Shown here: positions 36,107-47,839 of the stretch, piece after piece
Numbering within the stretch: the stretch's first letter is position 1
Layout of the letters: the number at the start of each line of letters is the position of its first letter
From: Agrypnia vestita
Lineage: Eukaryota; Arthropoda; Insecta; Trichoptera; Phryganeidae
Assembly: GCA_016648135.1 (NCBI GenBank)
Contig: JADDOH010002085.1
Coordinates: 1 to 64,000 of the forward strand
Direction of reading: 5' to 3'
DNA: 64,000 nt
Notes under the pieces: generated by a model
Databases searched by the model: none
The model's input: only the letters and a program-made list of their open reading frames with translations
What the model was told of the DNA's origin: nothing
Translations under genes and position numbers: made by a program

Positions 36107-36362
36107 ATATCGACGGCTCCTACGTATAATATCGTAACCCACAAATCGACGATTTTGAGTTTTTTGTGTATTTCATATGTATTTAATTATATCTTTAATT
36201 CCAAGAAAGAAAAATACTTTTTGCAATAAATAACGTTTTTTTTTATATATATTTTCTTTCTTTCTTGGAAATAAAGATATAATTAAATACATATGAAATA
36301 CACAAAAAACTCAAAATCGTCGATTTGTGGGTTACGATATTATACGTAGGAGCTGTCGATAT
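36107..36362. repeat. Near-perfect 256-bp palindrome (hairpin element)
   Basis: The left arm starts ATATCGACGGCTCCTACG and the right arm ends CGTAGGAGCTGTCGATAT. The arms match over about 105 bases with only a few mismatches (for example g/a in 'cgacggctcc', a/t in 'tttaattcc'). The spacer near 36213-36253 is T- and AT-rich. No TSD or coding capacity. Such identity implies a recent inverted duplication or active gene conversion. Confidence 0.85.
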
Positions 36363-38022
36363 GTACTCAGTAGTTAGACATCATCTATTTCTAGCATTAG
36401 TTGATGCTTTATATCATATTATGTTGTAGAATATTCTTGCAGACCTCTATAAGCAAACCAGTCTATTACTGTGGTATTGCAGTGCCTCGAAAATACTCGC
36501 GGATTAGATATGAGATATGAGTTCTGGCAAGCATTATGACGTTGGCTTACCGGTGGCAAACTCCAGTGGATAATCAAAACATCTTCAAGAATCCGTGGAC
36601 CAATATTCAAAGACGCTGGGTCAGAAACATAAAGATTTCAAACAATACTAAATGTAAATATATTCTTGTATTTTTTTTGACGTAATATAACTAAAATTAT
36701 TTGCTTAATGATCTTTAAAAATTATTTAGTATGGACATCAAAGAATTGCCGACATTTCAAATAAATGATTACTTAATATTAACACTTACATCAAAGTGCA
36801 CAAAAATACTTTTAAAAAATGAACTAAAATGAATTAAAATGATTCGGGCTTCACTTACTCCGACATTAAGGTATGAAACAATACAATGAGTCTCGTGGGA
36901 TACGTCGATACGCGTGAATGACGTCCCATTGTCAGATAAGAACATATCAAGAAAGCAAAATGCAAGACAACATAACTATAACATAAAGTCAAACAATTGA
37001 TTTCTATATACATGCATAGTTGTAATGTAATTAATCATTGTAATATTGCTTCAAGGTTGTGATGAAAATGATCGAAACAACTCACCACTAAGGCTCCTAT
37101 ACTGAATCAAGCTTGCAGAAAGCACGCATCGTTTTTTATTTTCAATTTCGATAAGTGTGTATATTACCATTTATAATCTAAACATTTTCAAAATACATTA
37201 TGAAGATGACGTATTTTAGAAGAATAAGAAAATATCTTTAGAGGAAACAGAGAAATTAATTTAAAAAATAAACAAAAGTAGTTGAGATTCTGAAAAAAGC
37301 CGAAACAAATCAAATCATCACAAATTAATTTTAAGTGAGTCTCGACACATTTAAATAAATTTCCCAGCGTGCTCTTTAAATTGAATTTATTTTGTCTCTC
37401 GACAGATATCGACATTCTTTTTTTTAATTATAAAATTGAAACAAATGCGATAAACTGTATAGCATTTTGTGTTTTTTTGAGTCTATTTGATATTTCAAAG
37501 CTCCATAGTTGATGATGAAAATGACTTTAACGAAAAAGCTAGGCAAAATAAGAGTTTTTGGGGCTTCCGACAAATACATTTTTCGTTTTATATATAACAT
37601 GTTATTATGAGAGTATTTGAGTTTCTCAAGTGGTTTATACGTAGAGCGACCATCGGCGATGGCCTTAGGTAGCTGGTCTCGCCGCCGATAACTGTTCGCA
37701 CGTACGTTCCGGATCCGCCGTCATTACCTCGGCCGACACCTAAGGTTAAATAGTTACCGGCCAGACTCATTGATGCCGAACGGATATTGTTTTACGTAAA
37801 ATGGTAATTTCAATTAATTGACGCTGGCATTCATTCTAGTCACGGACCTGTAACACGGTGAGCCGACTGAGTGAGTCATCAACAAAGGCGATTTGATCCG
37901 ACCAGAAATCTTACGATTCATCCCATTTAAAAACAAAGCGAATGATCTAACATGTACCCAATGGTTAAAGGCAGGAATTTCAATTAAAAAAACTTGATGC
38001 AAGTGATTACAGAACTTATTAT
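36363..38022. other. AT-rich stretch with a GC-rich patch at 37640-37780
   Basis: The GC-rich patch gives a 60-codon minus frame (37588-37770) rich in Gly and Ser with no family I recognise. The rest is AT-rich. Confidence 0.4.
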
Positions 38023-38203
38023 AGGGCCCTTGTAGTTAAGGGGATGTGACATTGGCTTCATATACTGGGAGTTCCGGGTTCCATTCCAGGTTCGATCACG
38101 ATTTAACAAGTAATTTTATTAAGTCTGGAATTTTTTGTGATGTGTATCGCTACATTATTTGGGCCTCGCGGCCCGTTGCAATGTTAAAAAATTAAATAAA
38201 ATC
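38023..38203 (+). mobile_element. tRNA-derived SINE, family B, second copy
   Basis: Starts AGGGCCCTTGTAGTTAAGGG, followed by GAGTTCCGGGTTCCATTCC (B-box-like), a 'gggcctcgcggcccgttgc' tail and an A-rich end. Same family and strand as 5764-5934. Confidence 0.65.
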
Positions 38204-40031
38204 TTAAATAAATATGCGACAAAATGCCCATTTAGCATTTAGTTATTTTTTAAGTAAGTGCATGATTTTAAACTGACTTTCTTACTAGCATTTGTCTTCG
38301 CTTCTTAAATCAATAAATTTTACTCGGTAGAGTATACAGCCGTTCCGAACACAAATTGTAAAATTGTTAAAAAAAACTTGTTAAAATATAAACAATATCC
38401 TACACATCAGTTGAATTTTTCATTTTTCAAATCAAGTAGTGTACTATTCAATTAATTTTCCGTGTATATTTTTTATTTCATTGCTTTTTACATTTTGCTG
38501 AGTTATTTTAATGTGTTCTTCTTTGTGATAGTTTTCTTCGTAGCCTTCTTGCGTTTTTTAATATTGTTAAACCTGTATGGATGTCTCTGTTTTTGCTATT
38601 TTTTCAATGGCGCTATGCCCCGTATGCAATCAAATAAGCAAATTGGTAAATTATTGAAGAAAAATAAATAATTATATAAAATAGTTGGTTGTAGTGACTG
38701 TACATACCTTAAATAAAAAATAAATCATCCAAAATTATGAAAAGCAGCGATGAAGAAAATAAATTGTATAACATGTACCGAAATATGTAAGACCGGTGAA
38801 GAATAAAAAGTGCCCTGTTATCCGACACTTCGCAGGATAAAGGGGAAAAATGATAATGATAAATTCAAAATATTTGCCTGCTAACAATATCTGATTACAG
38901 CGTGTATTTTGAAAAATAAACGAATTAAAGATATATCTCATAATACCATTACGAGTCGTAATATTCCTATTACAATTATTATCGGATTTAAATATGACAT
39001 AATATTCTGTCACATAAATATTTTATTTCGATGTTTATTTTCAAAATATATGCCTGCGTAAAGTCACGCTTCATTGCACTCACTACATGCGCTTGCCGAT
39101 TATAATAAGTTAACAAACTTAAAGACGTACAGAGAGAAAGGGAGCAAAGGTGTATATAATCGATAAGGAAAATTTATTTCATTAATATATAATAATTTAA
39201 CTTAATATTCTGTTAACATTAATCCGGAATTACAAGTAACGTCACGAATTGTTTTGCGATGCAAGAGTAAACTACTCCTATAACAGTTCCGGGATAGGGT
39301 AGGTTCTTCTTGGTAACAGTAACTGGTAATTAATTAAAATTGCTTCGGCTCATTGGCTCATGAAAAAATCTCTAAATATTTCTGACACCGGTGTACTAGT
39401 ATAGTTGACTAAAAAATTCTTATTAAAATAGCCATGAGTAACATAACACACACAGAAATTAATATTTAACCTGAGCGCAAATGGTGCTCAGAATGAAATT
39501 AATAATGGCACGTCGACATATCATCGCTTTATGTGCCTGTCGGTCATGGGTGGAGAATTCTAATAGATGTTATCGATTGGAATTCAATCAATGTCTAATT
39601 ATGAAAGCGAATGAACCGTTCATCACTAACTAGCGAGCGGAGATAAATAGGTAGCAGCCAATAGGTAAAAGTATATAACTGCACATAAAAACATTAACTT
39701 TCTACAGCTAAAATAATATTGTAGTGTCTACAAATTGTTAATGCTATTGCGCTGATTATTTAAATGAATGAAAAATAAGATAAATTGTAGAAATCCCAGA
39801 GACGAAAGTAATTTATATGGGAAACATGTATGGAAGTTATCATTAAAATAAAATAATTTACTAGAGGAAACTTTCACTTTTTTTTTGATAGAATAATCTT
39901 TACTTTGGTCTAGAAAATACGTCTACGAATTTTTTTTGTATATATTAAGAGGATAAAAATGATAAACATTTTAAAATTCCACTAAAACATGTCATTTCAC
40001 TAGCACGAGTACGTCCGTCACAATTGCATGG
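38204..40031. other. AT-rich stretch, no gene
   Basis: Frames such as 38462-38671 are phenylalanine-rich AT artefacts. Nothing supportable. Confidence 0.5.
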
Positions 40032-40210
40032 TAGACCTCTTCTCATTTAAGAAAGACAAACGAATTGGTATGCGTAAGCCGTGCGCACGACTTACATTGT
40101 TTAATTGTGTTGGTATACGGGTATAAACACCTACACAACGAAACAATTTGCCTCGTAAGCGTGGTTTCACATACTTATCCGATTGTCTTTCTTAAATGAA
40201 AAGAGGTCTA
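40032..40210. mobile_element. MITE, 179 bp
   Basis: The left end TAGACCTCTTCTCATTTAAG matches the reverse complement of the right end, TAGACCTCTTTTCATTTAAG, and the arms stay similar for about 55 bases ('gaaagacaa.cg.at', 'cgtaag'). The interior is GT/AC-rich. Class unassigned. Confidence 0.7.
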
Positions 40211-40589
40211 CAAATTATAAAAAGGTCTCCAAATTATTAAAGATATACAAATTCTACGGCACTATACCAAACGCGCGAGTTGATACGTCACGACCAATCA
40301 TGTGGGATTTTATAGAGTCGTACTTTTAAAGATTTTTATAATAAAAATTATGAATGAAAACACTACCCCACGTTATCGATACACAGAATATAATTAATAT
40401 TTATGAATCTATTTCTTATACTTTCATCAGTATTTGTAATATGTGAAATCTCCCGATTAGATTTATCACGTAGCCCAATTCTAGATATGTTCCCCTTCCA
40501 ATTCTCTACACCTACCCATACTCCCTCTCCCATCTTTTCTTCCTCAATGATTTCTTCGTTGTTTGCAATGCTGTGTTTAATCAGTATAT

Positions 40590-40680
40590 ACTCAACCCTG
40601 ATGAAGGCTCAGCTCTAAGTCGAAACTAGTTGGTATTTATTCGATAAAGTGATGTCAAACAAAGTGATATTTTATTAAAA
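40590..40680 (+). mobile_element. Retroelement 3'-end scrap with hammerhead-like core
   Basis: CCTGATGAAGGCTCAGCTCT, then AAGTCGAAACTAGTTGG. CTGATGA and GAAAC are separated by 17 bases able to form a short stem, the layout of hammerhead-type motifs reported in Penelope-like elements. No protein adjoins it. Confidence 0.4.
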
Positions 40681-40918
40681 ATATGTATGTATTTTTTTGT
40701 TTTTGTAAATATCTCCAAACAAGTAAATAAAAAAAAATTAAAATAATATGGAAGTGTTTATGGGGGTCATATGACCAATATTATTACATGGTTCAAGTGA
40801 TAACTTTAAATAATGTAACGTTCACCAATTCTACCGTAAGAATAATGCAAAAATATATTAATGGCGACATCTATATCTATCACGCGTAGTTTTTTAGAAC
40901 ACTGTTTGGATCGTCATA

Positions 40919-40936
40919 GAACTTTCGCGAACCTTC
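40919..40936. promoter_or_regulatory. Heat-shock element array 1
   Basis: GAA-ct-TTC-gc-GAA-cc-TTC: four alternating units with exact 2-base spacing, matching the HSF binding consensus (inverted nGAAn pentamers), followed by 'taGA'. Confidence 0.6.
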
Positions 40937-40949
40937 TAGATCATTCTCC

Positions 40950-40967
40950 TTCCAGAACTTTCAAGAA
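40950..40967. promoter_or_regulatory. Heat-shock element array 2
   Basis: TTC-ca-GAA-ct-TTC-aa-GAA: four alternating units with exact spacing. Confidence 0.55.
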
Positions 40968-41032
40968 ATTCGATTGTATAGGAACCTTCTAGACACACCA
41001 ACACATTCCGCCACTCAGTTTAGAATCTTATA

Positions 41033-41060
41033 GAACTTTCGGGAATTTTCTAGAAACTTC
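41033..41060. promoter_or_regulatory. Heat-shock element array 3, six units
   Basis: GAA-ct-TTC-gg-GAA-tt-TTC-ta-GAA-ac-TTC: six perfectly phased units, more than the three needed by an HSF trimer. Another TTC-ca-GAA follows at 41064-41071. Confidence 0.65.
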
Positions 41061-41379
41061 TCCTTCCAGAACTTTTTAGAGCAGGTTTTTCCGGAACCTT
41101 CTAGACTCACCGACACAGTCAGCACGCCTATTTTGAAACAATCCATTTGCGGCCTTCCCATAACAAAATAATGTGCTAGAAAGCACATTTTCGTCACCCA
41201 CTCCCACCCACGCACAGCAACCTCCACTAAACTCGCATATTTTCGATGTGACACCAAGGGCTATCCACCACCATAACCACCGGTGGGTGGTTGTGGAGAA
41301 AACTTGGCGGGTAGGGAAACACGGGTTTCTTTTTATATATTGATTGTATGTCTTACTTATTTTCGAACTTAGATGGCTT

Positions 41380-41580
41380 CTTCTTCTTCAGCCTCCATCT
41401 TTAAACTGCTGGATACAGGCCTCCTCCATATCCTTCATTCCATCCTTGTTATTTGCTAGTTGTAACCACTTCTTCATACTATGTATTAATGACCTAAGCT
41501 TACTATTATTCGTATTAGAAATCTGTAGAACACTTAATGATCTATCTTCCACAGGCGAAGAAAATGTTAACATATATACA
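41380..41580 (-). mobile_element. RTE-like LINE 3'-end scrap
   Basis: 'gctggatacaggcctcctcc' on plus belongs to the common RTE-like tail. The minus frame 41573-41388 ends MKDMEEACIQQFKDGG before a stop, compatible with the last residues of such an ORF2. No RT motif. Confidence 0.4.
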
Positions 41581-41604
41581 CACGTTTATAAAGATTTATC
41601 ATAG

Positions 41605-42300
41605 ATTTAAAAAAATATATTACATTTAATAAAATAATGGCTCAGTAGGCCTAAATCAGTTTATATAGAGAGTGAATGAAAATATGTATATACATTTTAA
41701 TAATTATGTTTTAAAGTCGGTTGGTATCCGAAAGGTTGTCAATCGGGAGTATCGATTGGATTCCTTTTCTTGGCGCCAAATGTAGGCAAAACAGCCATTT
41801 TTCCCATAACAAACAGGAGCGGTAGGAGAGGGAAAGTTGCCAACTGGCTGTGATCCAGTGACTCATGACCTTATGCCATATCACCAACCTATTCGGGACC
41901 GGCATTATTTTGCTGGCTTTACAGGATTAATGGCAGATATTACGAGGATTACGAGTCCAATATATTCAAGATATTTTTGCCATTGCTATAATGGGTAAAT
42001 TTTCTTATACTTTTGAAGATAAACATATTAAAGCCATAAACAAATATTAGCCGCAAGTAATGCAAACATACTCTTTAATGTCTATATACCATATCTGATG
42101 TACATCGGTTGTCATTTTTAAAAACGTTTCTTGTTTACATTTATCTGTGAGCATTTTTGGCGTATAGATGTTTGGGTGGTTTGGAGATGCTTTGGGGAGC
42201 AGTTGCTTTTTTAGGTCACCACCGTCAGGCGACGGAAAATCTCTAAAGGCGTAGAATATTTGATGATTTATAATCTCGATAAAAGAAGTACAAAATATAC
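41605..42300. other. AT-rich spacer, no gene
   Basis: 41700-41910 is somewhat GC-richer without a recognisable frame. Confidence 0.45.
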
Positions 42301-42615
42301 ATGAGTATGATTACAAAGACAATGATAGATACTCTAAGGGACATAGCCTCCGACCATCCGCCGGAGGTATGGGAAAGACTGACATGCCCACATAGGAGAT
42401 GGGCCGCTTTTTATATTATTTCTGAACAAAGGATTCCTACTAGTCCGAGGGTGTATGACCTGGTGCGCGTGTGCATGTAGTATTTGTCGCGCCCGCTGAT
42501 GTCACCCGTGCCCCGTGCTCGTGTCCGGCGCGTGCCTGCGACCGTGGTACTGGGGCGCCGACCTCGTGTTGTTGGATGGACCGCTGATGAATCCGCGGCT
42601 ATACTATGCACGTGT
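42301..42615 (+). pseudogene. Unidentified GC-rich frame interrupted by one TAG
   Basis: ATG 42301 opens 59 codons (ends RVYDLVRVCM) to TAG at 42478-42480. The same frame then stays open for another 45 codons (GWTADESAAILCTC) to TGA. The first part contains SDHPPEVWERLTCPHRRWAA and looks like genuine protein. Base composition is far more GC-rich than the surroundings. No domain is recognised. It could be a decayed retroelement frame or an inactivated host exon. Confidence 0.35.
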
Positions 42616-42663
42616 TGATGGTCTGTTCGGGACCGTGGCTGTGTATAGGGTAACCCCTACAGA

Positions 42664-42712
42664 TGCAAAACCGCTACTATCCAAAGGGAAAGTGGCGGTT
42701 TTGTATCTACAC
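42664..42712. repeat. Short inverted repeat
   Basis: GATGCAAAACCGCTACT faces AGTGGCGGTTTTGTATC around a 15-base loop, at the end of the GC-rich frame. It may be a transposon end or a hairpin. Confidence 0.5.
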
Positions 42713-43004
42713 GTCTAATTTATAGAAAACCTTTCAATACAATTTTTTCGAGACTTTATTTCAAAGGGGCAGAAGTATGTCAAAGTATTAAAAAATAAGG
42801 CTGTGAGGTTGAAAAATTAATTACTTAATGGCAAGAAACCAAAATTACGAAAAACCGCAAGTATCTTGAAATATAATAATTTTGAAGCACTTAAGGGAGG
42901 TACTCAATGAGTACATCCAATCCTTTATTTTGTTTTTTTTTTTCACATACACCTCCTTCCCTCCTTACAAAAATGGTGAACGTTACTTACTCTCTCAAAG
43001 TATG

Positions 43005-43145
43005 GTCCATCATCACGGCTGATGTAAACGATGATGGACCCTGCAATGGGATCCGAAACGTCGGCTAGAGAGGTCAGATATACACGGCAGAATATCCCAG
43101 AAAACTATACACAGAAGATTCTGAACGGCCGTGAAAACCTGAGAA
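43005..43145 (+). mobile_element. Penelope-type terminal unit with hammerhead-like core
   Basis: Contains GATGATGGACCCTGCAATGG followed by GATCCGAAACGTCGGC and the tail 'gaacggccgtgaaaacctgag', which matches both arms of the fold-back at 9573-9790. GGACCC pairs with GGG(A)TCC as stem II; GAAAC follows. The CTGATG part is split by an extra 'taaacgatg'. Confidence 0.55.
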
Positions 43146-43579
43146 CAAACTGTATATAGATTTTTGAGATTCGGACTTCTTCCAGATCGGCAATCTTATT
43201 TTGTATCTTTATCTTGGTATCATTTTCATATTGTTTGCATATACATGTGCTCAGTGCATGTATATTTATTTACATAATTTTTTCTGTAAATGCTGCCGAC
43301 ACACATCTCTTTGAAGGTCATCATTGAGTTATTTATGGTTATCCGTGCAATAATAATAATACTTGTCATACGATGCAGTGGAATTACTATTTTTATAGGA
43401 CGTGGCTTTGGGAGGTAAATGAAAACACAAAAAACAACAATTTAAAGTTTTTATCAATTTACAAAAAGTCACTGAAACGAATTTAATTGGAACACTATTC
43501 TTAAATTTATAGTTACTGAAAGTTTCTAGAATGTTATAGACATTTATAATTACACTGTTTCTTAATTCCACTAAATCAC

Positions 43580-43790
43580 GCTGTTTTTATCGCTTCGATC
43601 ACATTCTAGAAAACTCCGTTCAATGTTCGCGCGTAGAAGAACTGCTTGTCCGCCGGCCGGTACTTCTTTTATTTATTATCGATGATATCACTAACGCTGG
43701 TCACACCGCGCTCGCTCTGATGCTAATATCGCTCTGGTTAAACGTCGCGAATGATTAGACTCCAAGTTGCGTGACGCCCTTGTATTTATA
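43580..43790. promoter_or_regulatory. GC-rich patch of unknown role
   Basis: CpG-rich sequence including GTCCGCCGGCCGG. A second patch follows at 44100-44240, where ATG 44210 opens MRTAVLVLVIFA, a signal-like start that stops after 18 codons. GTAAGT (44268) lies beyond that stop, so a coding exon is not supported. Confidence 0.3.
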
Positions 43791-45149
43791 GGTAAATAAA
43801 TGTCTTAAATATTTTACGAAAGATTTGTGAAGCGTTCCAGATGATTCCATAGTATTGTAGTCTGTATAACAGAGTGACAAACTTCGAGAGACCCCAACAG
43901 CGCGCAATCAATTCGGATCTAGTCTCTCATTACACTATCATCACCTCAATAAAGAATTTAGTTATCAGACCGAATATAAATCCTTCAGTAGGTACCTCAC
44001 GAGGAAAATTTGAATATATTCTGACGTAACAACGATCACTATTTCAAAGTAAATTATTATGTATGAACAAACTAGTGCCAGTGAATGGGTAATTTGATTT
44101 AGCGGCGGTAGACGGAGACCGCGGATCTGTGCTTATCCGCTCGGATCGGAAGTCGACCATTGTGATAGGATACTTCCGCTTTTTTGACGATCTCCAGATG
44201 AGAACGGCTGTACTCGTATTAGTGATATTTGCGCAGCGTCCGCGTCGTGCATAATTCTCGCTGTTTGTAAGTATGTTACACTTCTTGTATTTTTTAAACT
44301 AATCTTAACAGTTAACTTTGTACAATAGCGAGACATAATGAATATTAAGTAAGCTTAAATGATACGGGAGGAGAAATGGGTTAGACGGGGGGAAGAGATT
44401 AGTGATGATTTATAGTCCATGGACATTTTTTTATTGTAGCGAGGTTAATGGTAAAAAAATCGATTACGGTTAAATTAATTATAATTTTTTTATTAATAGC
44501 GTGCGAGCGTAGGCCATGTGCATAAATATTTCGAAAAAAATATTGCTCCGGAATTTTGTCGCAAAAATAAATTCATAGTAAACTCACACATGATTATATT
44601 CATACTGAAAATATATTATAAGAAATTAATCCAGATATCTAACGTACGCTGCTGAGTAAATAAGATAGATCTGGCTGAACGGAACATGTGAATTTATATT
44701 CGGTAGCACATTAATTTATTTTGTTTACGATAAGTAAAAAAAATATTCGAAATCTCATAATATATTTCGCCTTATTCAATTCGATTCAAACATTGTAAAC
44801 TAATAAGGAGATACTCCATGACGCTACGTGAAATAACTGAATTAGTATGCGACGGCTTGAAGGCGAGCAAGGAATCCCAGTGGCACAATACCGTACTGAT
44901 GAGGTCGTCGGCACAATGCGAGCGTTAGTACATGAATAAAACAATATACTTCATCAATTTAATAACAGGTAAATACTTAACTGGTAATGTACTTCCATCA
45001 TATTCAATTTAGTAATGATGGAGCGAGTGTACTACCGACCGGAATACCGTGTCTGGTAAAATTCTCGAAGAACAGCACAAAAAGGCGTTTAGCACTGTTT
45101 GATAACTGAATTACTTTCATAATTCAACAACTCAATATAGCAACATGCT
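43791..45149. other. Mixed stretch, no gene supported
   Basis: 44818-44928 is a 36-codon frame (MTLREITELVCDGLK...) that looks protein-like but is too short to assign. The rest is AT-rich. Confidence 0.4.
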
Positions 45150-45535
45150 ATTCTGCCCCACTAAGCTAAAAGGCAGTAAATCCGTCCTTTTTGAAAAATG
45201 ATTTTATCGCGATTTTGGATACTTTAGGTCATTTTTGACCTTTCTAATGAGATTTTTTGACACATTTCTACCAAAATATTAAAATATAAGCATTTGCAGT
45301 ATATCCATCTGGGGTACATGTAGCTTATTTGCGGCTTGAAAGTTTAAACTATATAAAAATACCTTAAATAATAATAAAATTAGCTTTTTTATCTGTATTA
45401 ATTCAATATGTTTGACTGAGCGAAAATAAAAGTTAATATTCGTTTGAATGATAGACACTGCTCCATTCATGTTTCCTTGATTTACTAAGTAATTTGTTTA
45501 ATGGAGATACTGCTTTTTAGCTTAGTGGAGCAGTA
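45150..45535. mobile_element. MITE, 386 bp, with hairpin-bearing ends
   Basis: The left end ATTCTGCCCCACTAAGCTAA matches the reverse complement of the right end, ATACTGCTCCACTAAGCTAA, for about 35 bases. At the right end the TIR itself contains TACTGC...GCAGTA, so it can form a small stem. The interior is AT-rich. Class unassigned. Confidence 0.75.
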
Positions 45536-46113
45536 TTGTATAACATTATCAATTATCACTTAGCCAATTTTGACGGACGTCTTAACATTTCTCTTAGAGA
45601 CCTTACACGTACGTCCCATCTATTTAGTATCACACTGATATACCTTGTTAAAATGAGAATAAGGAAGAATAAAAAAAGTAAATAACGGTAGATACCTAAT
45701 ACATCAAGTGGTAGATATTTAACAGATAATAAGGGGTGGTGAAAAACCATTTGGGATTTGGAGATCATCATACAAATGGTGAAATCACGAACTCTATGTC
45801 AATCACTGACTTAACTAAGACACTATTAGTTAGTTATATTAATCGAGTATTGGAAAATACTGCAATTTGTGATTCACGTTTGAAAATATTGTTAACGTAT
45901 ATAATTTTATATTTATATACTTACACAAATCATATCGTTTGTGGTTTCCTATTTGATTTTTATTTACTTATTGATATTAAGCTATGAATTAAATATGATT
46001 TGTATACGAATGAAATGTTTCATAAATACTTGAATATAATTTAGGTACCTACTATTTTTTTCTTAATTTGTTATGTGTCCTGTGATACTAAAATGGTATA
46101 TTTAGATATAATT
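45536..46113. other. AT-rich spacer, no gene
   Basis: An 83-codon frame at 45736-45987 is AT-rich and motif-free. Confidence 0.45.
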
Positions 46114-46282
46114 GTAGTTTGTTGGTATGGTGGTTAGGGCTCTTGTGATCCAAAGGTCGCACGTTCGAACCTAATTCCAGATCAGCAAGTTAGTCCTATT
46201 TTCATAGCACACTTAGTTTGAAAATAGTAAGAATATTAATGTGACACCTATTCCGTGTTCGCATCTCTATTTGAAAAAAAAA
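46114..46282 (+). mobile_element. tRNA-derived SINE, family A, copy 1
   Basis: A-box-like TTGGTATGGTGGTTAGGG, B-box GTTCGAACCTAATTCC, then the family body 'agcaagttagtcctattttcatagcaca', 'cgtgttcgcatctctattt' and a poly(A) tail. Members at 49656, 55289 and 57996 share all these blocks. Confidence 0.8.
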
Positions 46283-47316
46283 TTAGGTTCTATTTTTTGG
46301 TCAATTTATTATGTATACTGTGATATTATCGTTTGTGATCACAGTCACAGTTTTTAATCACTGCTGTTATCGAATTCCAATCAACTACTGAGCTAGTAGT
46401 AGTAATTTATCTCTTCAGACTTTGAAAGAGCAGTGTCGGAATGAGCCCACAAGAAGTTTGTTTATGCAAGGATACACTTTAAGGATCGAAATAATTGAGA
46501 CATATTATTAATTTAGTTCATAACAAAAAAGTCACTCTGCGAAAGTGCACAAATAAATAAAAAGAGGCTAAATCGATGTTAATTATAAAATGATTTCAAA
46601 AACTAGATAAAATAATTATAATTATAGGTCTAATATTATAAGTCTTATCTAATATAAATAATGTTTTATGATATTGATGACGAGGCAGACTACAGACATA
46701 ATAATAAATAATAATTTGTATAAGATACAACTTAACGATATAATCAATTTGATATAATATCATGCCAGATTTTGGACGGATTCGTATTCTATTATTGAAA
46801 AACCAATTGAAATATTAATAGAAGAAAGCGTACGCACGATAATATCTAATAACAGATTGTCGCTCGCCTGGGAAAGGCGGATGTCATTAATACTATCCAA
46901 TCAAACATCGCAACTAAATACTAAAAGCGAATTCTAATCGTCATTCATAAAATGGAAATTATTAATAATGTCACCTTGAATACATTGCGTTCAAAAAAAC
47001 AAACCGATGAAAATGGATTTGATGACGAAAAAGGTCTTCAATCACAAACGAGAGGAATTCTTAAAAGCGGAGAACGCGGTAGAGATCGGTTTCAGTGTAA
47101 ATAATTAAAATACAGTTAAAATGTAATTGTGTACTGAAAATATACATCAAACATTGATACTGACCCACTAAATATAATATCACTCCGTTATTCCAGGCCT
47201 AGTAATAAAATGACATATCATTTTCATTTTGGAAGGAAGGTACATAATTGTATGGGGTGTTATTTAAGAAATACAAAACTTTAAAATTAAGTAAAATAAA
47301 ACGCATAAAAATCCCA
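46283..47316. other. AT-rich spacer, no gene
   Basis: Nothing recognisable. Confidence 0.5.
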
Positions 47317-47493
47317 TATTTTTATGGGAAAGTAGGTATGATTCCACCCAAAAATTAGTAGACATGGTATTCTATCATGGGTGGAACGGCGAACGTTACA
47401 TTGTGTAAATTGATCACTTAAGCCGGCCGTACGATAGGTCGTAAGCCCTATGTACACCCAAAAGAATTCTATACCCACTTTCCCATAAAAATA
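47317..47493. mobile_element. MITE family N, complete, 177 bp
   Basis: The left end TATTTTTATGGGAAAGTAGG matches the reverse complement of the right end, TATTTTTATGGGAAAGTGGG. The interior carries 'gatcacttaagccgg' and 'ggtcgtaagccctatg'. Partial relatives: 49040-49150 (opposite orientation) and 34885-34960. Confidence 0.75.
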
Positions 47494-47839
47494 CTGTTTA
47501 TTTATCGATCAAACTGAAATAAATAAAACGGATAGAGATTGCGCATTAATAATTAATAATCAAAAAATTTATAAAAATGAATAATAAAAAATCAGACATA
47601 TAATACACATTAAATTAATAAAGGCAAAATACTGTCGTCTGATTTCAAAAGTACCTTCCGTACCACTCGGTACTGCCGATACCGCACACGACTTCCCAGT
47701 GAAGATATAACGTGAACTCTTCATCTCGAATGTGAAAGCGGAATACATTTTGATGACAGCTGGGTTTAGATTAATGGAGAAAGAGTTATCCAAACTTGAT
47801 AATGATTTAAATGTCGCATATATGTAAATCTGTCAATGG

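Larger units (their letters stand above)
40880..41345 (-). mobile_element. Helitron-like element with heat-shock-element arrays
   Basis: Read on the minus strand it begins A|TCAATATATAAAAAGAAAC, then GTGTTTCCCTACCCGCC and CAACCACCCACCGGTGG, an insect Helitron-type 5' end. It shares this and the 'gtggcggaatgtgt.ggtg.gtctagaagg' and 'atgacgatccaaacagtg' blocks with an inverted relative at 57752-57976, which keeps a Helitron-like 3' end. The present copy lacks that 3' end. Between the shared blocks are two tandem units rich in alternating GAA/TTC pentamers. No protein is encoded. Confidence 0.65.

Noticed and set aside
41344..41604. 86-codon leucine-rich frame on plus
   Set aside because: It is the antisense of an RTE-like LINE tail; the hydrophobic look is a by-product.
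44210..44273. Signal-peptide-like start (MRTAVLVLVIFA) near a GTAAGT
   Set aside because: A stop codon comes after 18 codons, before the GTAAGT, and no earlier convincing donor is present.
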